Positions 36,201 through 44,050 of a stretch of 64,000 nt of DNA are shown piece by piece. The DNA is taken from the NCBI GenBank assembly GCA_040384325.1, contig JAZKJL010000003.1:124001-188000 (forward strand), in the 5' to 3' direction. The notes below the pieces were generated by a model, which did not search any database, was not told where the DNA came from, and saw nothing but the letters and a program-made list of their open reading frames with translations. Each line of letters starts with the position of its first letter. Position 1 is the first letter of the stretch. A program made the position numbers and the translations under genes. This DNA comes from JACMLX01 sp040384325. GTDB taxonomy: Bacteria > Gemmatimonadota > Gemmatimonadetes > Gemmatimonadales > Gemmatimonadaceae.

Positions 36201-36999
36201 GGAGTCCGAGAACTTCATCCGCAAGCACACGCTGGCCGCGATGCGCGAGGATGGCGTGGATCTCGAGACCGCGTCGTTGCGCGTCTTCGGCAACTCGGAA
36301 GGGTCGTACGGCTCGAACGTGAACCTGCTGCTGGAGACGGGACGCTGGGAGGACGAGGACCAGCTGGCCGACCTCTTCGTGCAGCGCAAGGGGTTTGCCT
36401 ACGGTGCCGACGGCAAGTGTCGCGCGGGGCAGCAGATGATGAAGCGTGCGCTGGGCACGGCATCGCTCAGCTTCCAGAACGTCGATTCCGCCGAACTCGG
36501 TGCAACCGACATCGACCAGTACGTCGAGGCACTGGGTGGCGTGAACCGCGTGATCGAGCAGCAGCAGCAGAAGAAGGTCGCCTGCTACATGGGCGACCAC
36601 ACGGGGAAGGATGGCAAGATCCGCACGCTCGAGGAGCAGGTGGTGCTCGAGTCGCGGACGCGCGCGCTGAACCCGAAGTGGTTCGAGGGGCAGCTGGCGC
36701 ACGGCTACGAAGGTGTGCGCAACATCGCGGGGCACGTGGCGACGACCGTCGGCTGGTCTTCGACGACGGGCAGCGTGCCGGGCTGGGTCTATGGCGACAT
36801 GGCGCAGACCTTCGTGCTGGACGCCGCGATGCGTGACCGGCTGGCGAGCCTCAACCCGGCTGCGGCCGCGGGCATGGCGACCAAGCTGCTGGAAGCGAAC
36901 GATCGTGGATACTGGTCGCCGGATGCGGCAACGCTTGAGGCGCTGCGCGATGCCTCGGCGGACCTCGAGGACCGGCTGGAAGGTGTGGTGGCCCGATGA
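33202..36999 (+). CDS. bchH: Magnesium chelatase subunit H
   Basis: BchH is the porphyrin-binding subunit of magnesium chelatase and works with BchI and BchD (encoded at 57.5-60.3 kb). At 1265 residues it has the normal CobN/ChlH length. Recognisable blocks include FNFPPNAGNTGSAAYLDCF, FGTHGALEFMPGKQAGLTDQ, LWGTDNMKSEGTQLAQVL and VFGNSEGSYGSNVNLLLETG. It begins inside the bchB end (ATGGCCGTTGA) and ends with an ATGA overlap to a 24-codon reading frame. Confidence 0.96.
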   Translation: MAVDSMPPLRFVIITLDSHLAGAVAEAATMVVQQVPSIDLRVHVASDWPEHPEALARCKADIATGDIIAVTQCFQDEQVTAIRDALLARRDHCDSILVAVSAPELVRCTKMGRFDLGGAEEKKPKPWSPLGILKKLRGSRTDGKSSGERQMTALKAMPKLLKFIPGTAQDVRVYLLSIQYWLAGTSENIANLILLHVEKYADGPRKVLRAQVKAAAPQTYPEVGLWHPDIKSAHGIGVALDALPSAGAAGTVGLLLGRSYLLADNVQHYAAVVRAFERRGLRTIPAFASALDARPAIDRYFMNADGKGTVDAVVSLTGFSLVGGPAYNDASAAQATLSRLDVPYFCLQTLEFQSTPEWQGDPRGLNPLQATLQVAIPELDGAIGPTVFAGKVGSAKGVENAESLPITERVETMADRVLQMVRMRRTPRAQRKVAVVLFNFPPNAGNTGSAAYLDCFHSLYNTMLAMRDAGYTVTVPESVDALRDAVIQGNREQYGSVASVFARIPTDDHVRRERWLPQIEGAWGPAPGKQFADGHGIQILGAEFGNVFVGVQPSFGWEGDPMRLLFEGNFAPTHAFSAFYRWLREDWGANAALHFGTHGALEFMPGKQAGLTDQCWPDRLIGDLPNVYLYASNNSSEGTLAKRRGGATTLVSYLTPSLSSAGLYKGLLDLKASFERWRMMDDRTGAGERASLATLLQEQAVALELTAPLPRWTADDVTLIESVRRKLQEVEQALIPVGLHVVGRTPTIEERAEMLAAIASVGRPEIEIQPFGDTVRAGTRRALSDDEIDAAAHDIVTAAITAGTTAGGLREAERHGVAPMGLEPTLRGLLALDALLAEDAEIPGLLRALDGRYVTAAPAADLVRNTAVLPTGRNLYGFDPYKVPSPYALQEGSVRAEQLIARHLADGNPFPETVAFVLWGTDNMKSEGTQLAQVLALMGVVPRFDGVGRLCGARLLSLAQLGRPRVDVVTSLSGIFRDLLPLQVKLLAEAALLCASADEPESENFIRKHTLAAMREDGVDLETASLRVFGNSEGSYGSNVNLLLETGRWEDEDQLADLFVQRKGFAYGADGKCRAGQQMMKRALGTASLSFQNVDSAELGATDIDQYVEALGGVNRVIEQQQQKKVACYMGDHTGKDGKIRTLEEQVVLESRTRALNPKWFEGQLAHGYEGVRNIAGHVATTVGWSSTTGSVPGWVYGDMAQTFVLDAAMRDRLASLNPAAAAGMATKLLEANDRGYWSPDAATLEALRDASADLEDRLEGVVAR

Positions 37000-37070
37000 A
37001 GGTGACGGTGGCATTACCGGCGCGCGTGGTGGCGCCCGCCGGCGAACATTCCCTGGTTCAGGAGAAGTAA
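36996..37070 (+). CDS. 24-codon reading frame coupling bchH to bchL
   Basis: An ATG overlapping the bchH stop opens a 24-residue frame (MKVTVALPARVVAPAGEHSL then VQEK) that ends one base before the bchL GTG. Its last codons contain the AGGAGAAG ribosome site of bchL. It may not make a stable product; translation through it would keep ribosomes flowing from bchH to bchL. No similarity is recognised, so this is a weak call as a gene. Confidence 0.25.
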   Translation: MKVTVALPARVVAPAGEHSLVQEK

Positions 37071-37071
37071 C

Positions 37072-37971
37072 GTGGCAGTGTCAACGCGACTCCCCATTCT
37101 GGGAGGACAGGACGGCGAAGGCAGCGTGCAGGTGCACCTCAATCCCGAGGACAAGATCACCGGTGCGCTCTGCATCGCGGTGTACGGGAAAGGCGGCATC
37201 GGCAAGAGCACCACGTCGTCGAACCTCTCGGCGGCCTTCTCGCACCTCGGCAAGCGAGTGCTGCAGATCGGCTGCGACCCGAAGCACGATTCGACCTTCA
37301 CGCTGACGAAGTCGATGGTGCCGACGGTGATCGACCAGCTCGAGTCGGTGGACTTCCACAGCGAGGAGCTGCGGACCGAGGACTTCGTCTTCACCGGCTA
37401 CAACGGCGTGATGTGCGTGGAGGCGGGTGGTCCGCCGGCCGGCACCGGGTGCGGTGGCTACGTGGTGGGCCAGACGGTCAAGCTGCTCAAGGAGCATCAC
37501 CTGCTGGAAGACACCGACGTGGTGATCTTCGACGTGCTGGGCGACGTGGTGTGCGGCGGCTTCGCCGCCCCGCTGCAGCATGCGCACCGCGCGATGATCG
37601 TGACCGCCAACGACTTCGACTCGATCTTCGCGATGAACCGCATCATCGCCGCGGTGCTGGCGAAGTCCAAGAACTACCAGGTGCGCGTGGGCGGCGTGAT
37701 CGCCAACCGCAGCAAGGACACCGACCAGATCGATCGCTACAACAACGTGGTGGGCCTGACCACCACCGCGCGCTTCCCGGACCTGGACGCGATCCGCCGC
37801 AGCCGGCTGAAGAAGTGCACGATGTTCGAGATGGACTCGACCGACCCGGAAGTGAAGGCAGTGCAGGACGAGTACCTCGCCTGCGCGCAGCGCCTGCTGG
37901 ATGGGGTGCCGCCGCTGCTGATCCAGCCACTCAAGGACCGCGAGATCTTCGACCTGCTCGGGTACGACTGA
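37072..37971 (+). CDS. bchL: Dark-operative protochlorophyllide reductase, BchL ATPase
   Basis: BchL is the NifH-like iron protein that feeds electrons to BchNB. The 299-residue product has the P-loop YGKGGIGKSTTSSN at about 38-51, cluster cysteines C127 (GTGCGGYVV) and C161 (DVVCGGFAAP), and the switch GCDPKHDST. It starts at a GTG preceded by AGGAGAAG. bchM follows after three bases. Confidence 0.96.
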   Translation: MAVSTRLPILGGQDGEGSVQVHLNPEDKITGALCIAVYGKGGIGKSTTSSNLSAAFSHLGKRVLQIGCDPKHDSTFTLTKSMVPTVIDQLESVDFHSEELRTEDFVFTGYNGVMCVEAGGPPAGTGCGGYVVGQTVKLLKEHHLLEDTDVVIFDVLGDVVCGGFAAPLQHAHRAMIVTANDFDSIFAMNRIIAAVLAKSKNYQVRVGGVIANRSKDTDQIDRYNNVVGLTTTARFPDLDAIRRSRLKKCTMFEMDSTDPEVKAVQDEYLACAQRLLDGVPPLLIQPLKDREIFDLLGYD

Positions 37972-37974
37972 GCC

Positions 37975-38724
37975 ATGGCAGCACCATCGACGGACGTCGG
38001 GACGCCGGGGAGTCGCACCTACACGGAGCGCCGGGCCTGGCTGCACGAGTACTTCGACCGCACCGCCGCCGGCGCCTGGGCCACGCTGACCTCCGACTCG
38101 CAGGTGAGCTGGGTGCGGCGCGTGGTGCGCGAGGGACGGGAGCGGATGCGGCACACGCTCTCGGGGTACCTGCCGGCGGACCTGACCGGGCTGCGGGTGC
38201 TGGATGCCGGCTGTGGCACCGGGGTGCTGGCGGTGGAACTGGCGAACCGGGGGGCGTCGGTGGTGGCCATCGACCTCTCGCCGACGCTGGTGGGACTAGC
38301 CGAGACGCGGTCCGCGGGGAAATTCGAGGGAGGAACCATCGAGTGGCGGTCGGGCGACATGCTCGATCCGCAGCTCGGGACGTTCGATCACGTGATCGCC
38401 ATGGACTCACTCATCCACTATCGCATGGCCGACATGCTGGACGCGTATGCCGCACTGGCCGCCCGCACCCGGGTGAGCCTGGCGGTGACGTTCGCCCCCT
38501 GGACGCCGCTGCTGGCCGCGATGCGCGGCGTGGGGCGGCTCTTTCCGCGCACCGACCGCGCGCCGGCCATCGAGCCGGTGGCGATGGGACCGCTGCTGCG
38601 CGGCGTCGCGACCGACGCCCGTCTCGCGGCGTGGAGCGCACAGCGCACGCATCGTGTCGCGAGCGGCTTCTATACGTCGCAGGCGCTCGAGCTGCGCCGT
38701 CGCACGCCTGAGGTCACCACATGA
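37975..38724 (+). CDS. bchM: Magnesium-protoporphyrin IX O-methyltransferase
   Basis: BchM methylates the C13 propionate of Mg-protoporphyrin using S-adenosylmethionine. The 249-residue product has the SAM site VLDAGCGTGVLAVELANRGA and the family blocks YFDRTAAGAWATLTSD and VIAMDSLIHYRM. It lies directly after bchL and overlaps the next gene by four bases. Its product is the substrate of AcsF encoded just downstream. Confidence 0.95.
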   Translation: MAAPSTDVGTPGSRTYTERRAWLHEYFDRTAAGAWATLTSDSQVSWVRRVVREGRERMRHTLSGYLPADLTGLRVLDAGCGTGVLAVELANRGASVVAIDLSPTLVGLAETRSAGKFEGGTIEWRSGDMLDPQLGTFDHVIAMDSLIHYRMADMLDAYAALAARTRVSLAVTFAPWTPLLAAMRGVGRLFPRTDRAPAIEPVAMGPLLRGVATDARLAAWSAQRTHRVASGFYTSQALELRRRTPEVTT

Positions 38725-39047
38725 GCGCGACCATGCTCTTCTGGGGCGCGGTGCTGGTGCTGGCCGCATGGTTCCTGGTGCGCAAGCGCATCGAGGTGCC
38801 GGCCACCATCGACCTCGAGGCCACCGACCGTGAGTTGCACGCGCATGTGATCCTCGAGGGTGTCGAGGTCAATGAGGGCGATGAAGTCCTGGTGCATGGG
38901 GCGCCGTCGTACATCCCGCTGAACGAGAAGCGGACGATGCCGGCACGCGCGACCGTATCGAAGGCGAGCCTGCCGCGACGGGCATGGGAGCGCGTCATGG
39001 GACGCACTCGCATCACGGAACTGTACGAAGTCGGATTCGAGGGCTGA
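38721..39047 (+). CDS. Single-helix membrane protein of the photosynthesis operon
   Basis: The 108-residue product has one N-terminal membrane helix (MLFWGAVLVLAAWFLV, residues 5-20) followed by basic residues RKR, predicting a cytoplasmic C-terminal domain of about 85 residues with beta character (VILEGVEVNEGDEVLVHG). It overlaps bchM and is five bases before acsF, so it is fully embedded in the bch/puh operon. I do not recognise a family. A role as an accessory reaction-centre or cyclase subunit is an inference from position and topology only. Confidence 0.7.
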   Translation: MSATMLFWGAVLVLAAWFLVRKRIEVPATIDLEATDRELHAHVILEGVEVNEGDEVLVHGAPSYIPLNEKRTMPARATVSKASLPRRAWERVMGRTRITELYEVGFEG

Positions 39048-39052
39048 CAGAC

Positions 39053-40141
39053 ATGTATAACGTTGCCGATGAGCGCGCCGAGCTGACCGCCGAGCCGCTG
39101 TCAACCGCCGAGAGCACCGCCGTCGCGGCACAGGATGCGGCGCTCAATCCGCGGTTCTACACGACGGATTTCGATGAGCTGAACAAGCTCGACTTCTCGT
39201 CGATGCGCGAGCAGTGGGATGCGATGGTGGCCGAGTTCAAGTCGGACCCGAACCGCAACCACTTCAAGCGCACCGAGGAGTTCGACGCCGACTTCTCGAA
39301 GCTGCCGCCGAAGCTGCGCCAGGAGTTCGTGGATTTCCTGATCAGCTCCGTGACGGCCGAGTTCTCGGGCTGCATCCTGTACGCCGAGATCAAGAAGCGC
39401 TGCAAGAATCCCGACGTGCGTGAGCTGTTCGGCTACATGAGCCGCGACGAGGGCCGGCACGCCGGCTTCATCAACCACACGCTGAACGACTTCAACGTGC
39501 GGGTGGACCTCAGCTTCCTCACCCGCGCCAAGAAGTACACGTTCTTCAAGCCGAAATTCATCTACTACGCGACCTACCTGTCGGAGAAGATCGGCTACGC
39601 GCGCTACATCACGATCTTCCGCAACTTCGAGCAGCAGCCCGACAAGCGCTGGCACCCGATCTTCAAGTGGTTCGACAACTGGTGCAACGACGAGTTCCGG
39701 CACGGTGAGGCGTTCGCGGTGCTGATGCGCGCCAATCCGGAGACGCTGCAGGGCATCAACAAGTACTGGATCCGGTTCTTCCTGCTGGCCGTCTTCTGCA
39801 CCATGTACGTGCGCGACCACCTGCGGGCCTCGTTCTTCGGCGCGATGGGCATGTCGGTGGACGACTACGACCGCAAGGTGATCAAGCTCACGAGCCTGAT
39901 CAGCAAGCAGGTCTTCCCGGTCAGCCTCGACCTCGAGAGCCCGAAGATCTGGGAGCTGTTCGAGAAGATGTTCCAGCTCACGCTGGCGATCGAGGCGACG
40001 CGGAAGATGGGTGGCATCGGCGCGGCGCTGCGACGCGCGGCGCTGAAGGTCACGGTGGCGACGACCTTCGTGCAGCTGTACTTCCAGCCGGTGATCTCGA
40101 ACGAGCTGCCGGCCAACGTGCGCATGGAGCCGGTCTGGTGA
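39053..40141 (+). CDS. acsF: Aerobic Mg-protoporphyrin IX monomethyl ester cyclase
   Basis: AcsF is the oxygen-dependent diiron cyclase that forms ring E. The 362-residue product carries the diiron ligands as E103 in VTAEFSGCILY, E133/H136 in SRDEGRHAGF and E214/H217 in NDEFRHGEAF. The start is the ATG at 39053, five bases after the previous gene. No anaerobic bchE is seen in the window, so ring closure here appears to need oxygen. Confidence 0.96.
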   Translation: MYNVADERAELTAEPLSTAESTAVAAQDAALNPRFYTTDFDELNKLDFSSMREQWDAMVAEFKSDPNRNHFKRTEEFDADFSKLPPKLRQEFVDFLISSVTAEFSGCILYAEIKKRCKNPDVRELFGYMSRDEGRHAGFINHTLNDFNVRVDLSFLTRAKKYTFFKPKFIYYATYLSEKIGYARYITIFRNFEQQPDKRWHPIFKWFDNWCNDEFRHGEAFAVLMRANPETLQGINKYWIRFFLLAVFCTMYVRDHLRASFFGAMGMSVDDYDRKVIKLTSLISKQVFPVSLDLESPKIWELFEKMFQLTLAIEATRKMGGIGAALRRAALKVTVATTFVQLYFQPVISNELPANVRMEPVW

Positions 40142-40145
40142 GCCG

Positions 40146-41591
40146 ATGAGTACCGGGGCCGTGCCCCGCACTCCGCTGGTGTCGAAGCTGGTCTCCCGCT
40201 TCGGCCCCAGCATCCTGCCGTTTGCGGATGTGGCCACCGCCGAGTTGCCGCTGCCACGCCTGCTGCGCCTCGGCTTGCTGCAGTTCACGGTCGCGCTCTC
40301 CACCACGCTGCTGGCGGGCACGCTCAATCGCGTGATGATCGTGGAGCTGAAGATCCCGGCGCTGCTGGTCGGGTTGATGCTGGCGGTGCCGCTGCTCACC
40401 GCACCGTTCCGCGCGCTGATCGGCTACAAGTCCGACACACACGTCTCGGTGCTGGGCTGGCGTCGTGTGCCGTACATCTGGTTCGGCACGCTGCTGCAGT
40501 TCGGCGGCCTGGCCATGATGCCGGTGGCACTGCTGATCTTCTCCGGTGACACCACCGGCAGCCCCAACGTCGGCATCGCGGCGAGTTTCTTCGCCTTCCT
40601 CTGCACCGGGCTCGGCTCGCACATGGTGCAGACGGCCGGCCTCGCACTGGCCACCGACATCACGCCGGAGAAGGACCAGCCGCGTGTGGTGGCGCTGCTC
40701 TACGTGATGCTGCTGGTGGGCATGGTGGTGGCGAGCCTGAGCTACGGTGCCATGCTGCGCCACTTCAACAAGGTGGTGCTGTTCCAGGTGATCCAGGGTG
40801 CGGCCGAAGTGACGATGTTCCTCAACATCTTCGCCGTCTGGAAGCAGGAAGTGCGCGGCTCGGCGCCGACGAAGAAGCCGGAAATCCCACGGCCGCCGTT
40901 CCTGGTGGCGTGGCGGCAGTTCGTGCACGAATGCCCGCAGCTGGTGCGACTCCTGGCGGCGATCGGCATCGGCACCTTCGCCTTCACGCTGCAGGACGTG
41001 CTGCTGGAGCCGTTCGGTGGACAGGTGTTGGGACTCGGTGTGGCCGCGACGACGCTGCTGACCGGCATCATGGCCAGCGGCGCGATCGCCAGCTTCGCGA
41101 TCGCCGCGCGTCGTGCACAACAGGGTGCCGATCCGATCCGCCTCTGCGGCGGCGGCGCGGTGATCGGCATGTTCGGCTTCGCGTCGATCATCCTTTCGGC
41201 CCCGATGGCGGCGCCGGCGCTGCTGATGATCGGCGCGCTGCTGATCGGGTTCGGCAATGGCCTCTTCAGCATCGGCACGCTGCTGCGCGTGATGGCGCTG
41301 CCCCACAAGGGTGAACATGGCCTCGCGCTGGGCGCGTGGGGCGCGGTGCAGGCGACGGCCGCCGGCCTCGCGATGGCGGTGGCCGGTGGCATCCGCGACG
41401 GCGTGACGTCGGTGATGGCCACGGAGCAGGGTGCGCTGGGTGCGGTGACGCCGGGGGCCGGCTATCTGGCTGCCTATTTCGTCGCCGTGGCCGGGTTGCT
41501 GGTGCTGTTGGTGGTGCTGGGTCCGCTCGCGGCGCGCAGCCGTGCGGATGCGCGACCGGTTCCGTTCGGAATCGCCGAGTTCCCGGCCTGA
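40146..41591 (+). CDS. lhaA: LH1 assembly protein LhaA (PucC/BCH2 family)
   Basis: The 481-residue MFS-like membrane protein has the family signature LLRLGLLQFTVALSTTLLAG then TLNRVMIVELKIPALLVG, and FRALIGYKSDTHVSVLGWRR. About 12 hydrophobic segments are visible. LhaA helps assemble the LH1 ring and lies upstream of puhA in purple bacteria, as here. It is a paralogue of the bch2 product at 24.8 kb. Confidence 0.94.
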   Translation: MSTGAVPRTPLVSKLVSRFGPSILPFADVATAELPLPRLLRLGLLQFTVALSTTLLAGTLNRVMIVELKIPALLVGLMLAVPLLTAPFRALIGYKSDTHVSVLGWRRVPYIWFGTLLQFGGLAMMPVALLIFSGDTTGSPNVGIAASFFAFLCTGLGSHMVQTAGLALATDITPEKDQPRVVALLYVMLLVGMVVASLSYGAMLRHFNKVVLFQVIQGAAEVTMFLNIFAVWKQEVRGSAPTKKPEIPRPPFLVAWRQFVHECPQLVRLLAAIGIGTFAFTLQDVLLEPFGGQVLGLGVAATTLLTGIMASGAIASFAIAARRAQQGADPIRLCGGGAVIGMFGFASIILSAPMAAPALLMIGALLIGFGNGLFSIGTLLRVMALPHKGEHGLALGAWGAVQATAAGLAMAVAGGIRDGVTSVMATEQGALGAVTPGAGYLAAYFVAVAGLLVLLVVLGPLAARSRADARPVPFGIAEFPA

Positions 41592-41632
41592 TGCGGTAAA
41601 CGAGTGTCTCCCCAGAAGAGGAAGGAGTGAGC

Positions 41633-41842
41633 ATGTTCAGGAATTTCACGCCGTACATCGACGTCACGCAGATGGTGCTGTACGCGTTCTGGTTCGCGTT
41701 CTTCGGGTTGATCCTGTACCTGCGGCGCGAGGACAAGCGTGAGGGCTATCCGCTGGTGTCGGACCAGCCGGGCCGCCTGCATCAGGGGTATCCGGCCTAT
41801 CCGGGCCCGAAGGAGTTCATTCCCACCCATCCGGAGCACTAG
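41633..41842 (+). CDS. puhA: Reaction centre H subunit, membrane part (Ht)
   Basis: The 69-residue product corresponds to the N terminus of PuhA: MFRNFTPYIDVTQMVLYAFW begins a single membrane helix, followed by ILYLRREDKREGYPL, a hallmark of PuhA. It then stops at TAG (41840-41842). Six bases after its last sense codon, in the same frame, an ATG opens the rest of PuhA. A split H subunit made of Ht and Hc chains is, to my recollection, known from the Gemmatimonas phototrophica reaction-centre structure. The ATG at 41633 follows AGGAAGGAG at a good distance. Confidence 0.9.
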   Translation: MFRNFTPYIDVTQMVLYAFWFAFFGLILYLRREDKREGYPLVSDQPGRLHQGYPAYPGPKEFIPTHPEH

Positions 41843-41845
41843 GGC

Positions 41846-42421
41846 ATGTCCGAACTCATCGTACCGAAGAACGCGAAGCCGGTCGATTCCGGCTGGGGTG
41901 CCCCGCTGGAGCCGATCGGGAATCCGCTGACGGCCGGCATCGGTCCGGGGTCGTGGGCCGATCGCGCCGATCGCCCGGACCTGACCATCAACGGTCACCA
42001 TCGCATCGTGCCGATGCGTGTGGCGACCGACTTCTTCGTGGCGCACGAGGATCCCGATCCCCGCGGCCTCGACGTGAAGGGAATGGACGGTGAGGTGGGT
42101 GGGAAGGTGGTGGAGCTGTGGGTCGATCGCAGCGAGCCATGCCTGCGCTACCTCGAGGTCGAGGTCACCGGTGGCGCGCGTCGCCTCTTCCCGGTGCCGT
42201 TCATGCGCATGCCGCGGCCATCGAGCTGGCTGCCGTTCATGAGCGCCGGCCCGTCCGCCACGCACGTGCAGATCGACGTGCTGAAGGCGGCCGACTTCGC
42301 GGGCATCCCCGACATCAAGACGCCGGACTCGGTGACGCTGCTGGAAGAGGACAAGATCGCGGCCTACTTCGGTGCCGGATCGATGTACAACTCGAACCTG
42401 CGTTTCGGGCCACTGATCTGA
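41846..42421 (+). CDS. puhA: Reaction centre H subunit, cytoplasmic part (Hc)
   Basis: The 191-residue product is the cytoplasmic PRC-barrel part of PuhA, with WGAPLEPIGNPLTAGIGPGS, then HRIVPMRVATDFFVAHEDPD and GEVGGKVVELWVDRSEP. The H subunit caps the L and M subunits and guides protons to QB. A GGAG lies nine bases before the ATG, within the last codons of Ht, so it can be independently translated. Its TGA overlaps the puhB start. Confidence 0.9.
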   Translation: MSELIVPKNAKPVDSGWGAPLEPIGNPLTAGIGPGSWADRADRPDLTINGHHRIVPMRVATDFFVAHEDPDPRGLDVKGMDGEVGGKVVELWVDRSEPCLRYLEVEVTGGARRLFPVPFMRMPRPSSWLPFMSAGPSATHVQIDVLKAADFAGIPDIKTPDSVTLLEEDKIAAYFGAGSMYNSNLRFGPLI

Positions 42422-43092
42422 TGACCGAGATCGTCGAGCACGTCGGGCCCGACGGGGAGGTCAGCCGCCTCCCCGCGGGAGAACGCGTCCTCTGGTCCGG
42501 CGCGCCCGACCAGCGCTCGCTGGCGCGTTATTTCCTGCGCGAGCGCTGGGTGCTGGCGTTCGCGGCCTGTTCGTTCGCACTCGGTGCGGCGGAGTCGTTG
42601 CAGCACCCGGCCGAGGTGATTCCACGACTGGTCGGCGTCACGACTCTGAGCCTGCTGATGGTGGCGGTGGCGCTGGTCAGCATCCGCCTCTTCGCCTGGC
42701 GCATTGCCAAGACGTCGAAGTACGTGATCACCGATCGTCGCGTGTACTTCAACATCGGCATCGTGCTGCGCGCCGACGCCAACATCCCCTTCTCGAGTGT
42801 GGAGGGAGTGGACCTGCTGCGCCGAAGCGACGGATCGGCGGACCTGATGGTGTCGCTCACCGACACGCAGGAGATTCCGTGGTTGCTGCTGTTCCCGCAC
42901 ATGACCTGGCGTGGCAGCCGACGTGGACGGCCGACGTTCCGTGCGCTGCGCGACCCGCAGCCGGCCGCCGATGCGGTGGTGTCGGCGCTGCGTGCCTACG
43001 CTCCGTCCACGGTGACCAGTGGGGCCACGGCCACGATGGTGGCGTCACCGGTGCGTACCAGCGCGGCAGGCATCACGGCCTCTCCCGCGTGA
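42421..43092 (+). CDS. puhB: Photosynthetic complex assembly protein PuhB
   Basis: PuhB assists reaction centre assembly. The 223-residue product has LPAGERVLWSGAPDQRSLAR at the N terminus, two to three hydrophobic segments, and a bacterial PH-like domain with YVITDRRVYFNIGIVLRADA and IPFSSVEGVDL. A threonine/alanine-rich tail ends the protein. It overlaps the Hc gene by one base. puhC, which usually follows, is not found; crtB is next. Confidence 0.9.
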   Translation: MTEIVEHVGPDGEVSRLPAGERVLWSGAPDQRSLARYFLRERWVLAFAACSFALGAAESLQHPAEVIPRLVGVTTLSLLMVAVALVSIRLFAWRIAKTSKYVITDRRVYFNIGIVLRADANIPFSSVEGVDLLRRSDGSADLMVSLTDTQEIPWLLLFPHMTWRGSRRGRPTFRALRDPQPAADAVVSALRAYAPSTVTSGATATMVASPVRTSAAGITASPA

Positions 43093-43120
43093 CGGCTTCG
43101 CTGACCGGGAGCATCACCGC

Positions 43121-44029
43121 ATGGTGACGTTCGAAAGCCTGGTGTGTGGCAACATCGTGCGCCGCCACGCGCGCACGTTCGCACTCGCCAGCGCCTTCCT
43201 GCCGATCACCAAGCGACGCGCGACCTACGCACTGTACTCGTTCTGTCGCCTGGCCGATGATGCGGTGGACCGCGCGGGACCGGGTGGGCGCGAGGCCGTG
43301 CGCGACTCGTTGCAGTCCTTGCGTCGCCAGCTCGACGATGCACTGGCCGGCGGGTTCGCGGGACCGGTGATGCACGAGACGGCGTGGGCCATGCGCCGCT
43401 ACGGCATTCCGATGGCGCCGATCGACGAGCTGGTGGACGGGGTGGCGCGCGACCTCGATCCCACCGACTACCGCGACTGGCCCTCGCTGCACGCGTATTG
43501 CGAAGGCGTGGCGAGCAGCGTCGGCGAGTTGTGCACGCACGTCTTCGGTGTGGTCGGCGGCGACGACGCGCGCGCACGGGCGATCACCTGCGCCCGCACG
43601 CTCGGGGTGGCGATGCAGATCACCAACATCCTGCGCGACATCGGCGAGGATGCGGGCAACGGGCGCTGCTACCTGCCGGACGACGCCCTGTGCAGCGTCG
43701 GCCTGACGCGCGACCAGGTGCTGGCCGCCGACGTCGACGTCCGGTCGCAGGCGTGGCGCAGCATGATGCGGCACTTCGTGGCCCGCGCCCGTGAGCTGTA
43801 TCACGAGGCGCTGCCGGGCATTGCGCTGCTGTCGCCCGACTCGCGCCGCTGTGCGCAGGCGTGTGCGGTGGGCTACGCGGCGATCCTCGAGGCGATCGAG
43901 GAGGCCGACTACGACACCGTCTCGATGCGCGCCCACATCGGCTTCCGCCGCAAGACGCGGCTGATGCTGTCGCTGTACACCGTCACCGATCCCGCCAGGC
44001 TGCTGGCGGGCCAGCCCGCGGTGGCCTGA
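43121..44029 (+). CDS. crtB: Phytoene synthase
   Basis: CrtB condenses two geranylgeranyl diphosphates to phytoene. The 302-residue product has the two aspartate-rich blocks YSFCRLADDAVDRAG and ITNILRDIGEDAGNGRCYLP. It is the last gene of the bchF-puhB operon, 28 bases after puhB. No phytoene desaturase gene accompanies it in the window, so the rest of the carotenoid route must be elsewhere, apart from crtF at 56 kb. Confidence 0.94.
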   Translation: MVTFESLVCGNIVRRHARTFALASAFLPITKRRATYALYSFCRLADDAVDRAGPGGREAVRDSLQSLRRQLDDALAGGFAGPVMHETAWAMRRYGIPMAPIDELVDGVARDLDPTDYRDWPSLHAYCEGVASSVGELCTHVFGVVGGDDARARAITCARTLGVAMQITNILRDIGEDAGNGRCYLPDDALCSVGLTRDQVLAADVDVRSQAWRSMMRHFVARARELYHEALPGIALLSPDSRRCAQACAVGYAAILEAIEEADYDTVSMRAHIGFRRKTRLMLSLYTVTDPARLLAGQPAVA

Positions 44030-44050
44030 GGCGGGTCAGGAACGGCGGCG

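Noticed and set aside
35170..37014. A 614-codon minus-strand frame opposite bchH
   Set aside because: Histidine/arginine-rich shadow of a fully conserved bchH; no start context or domain.
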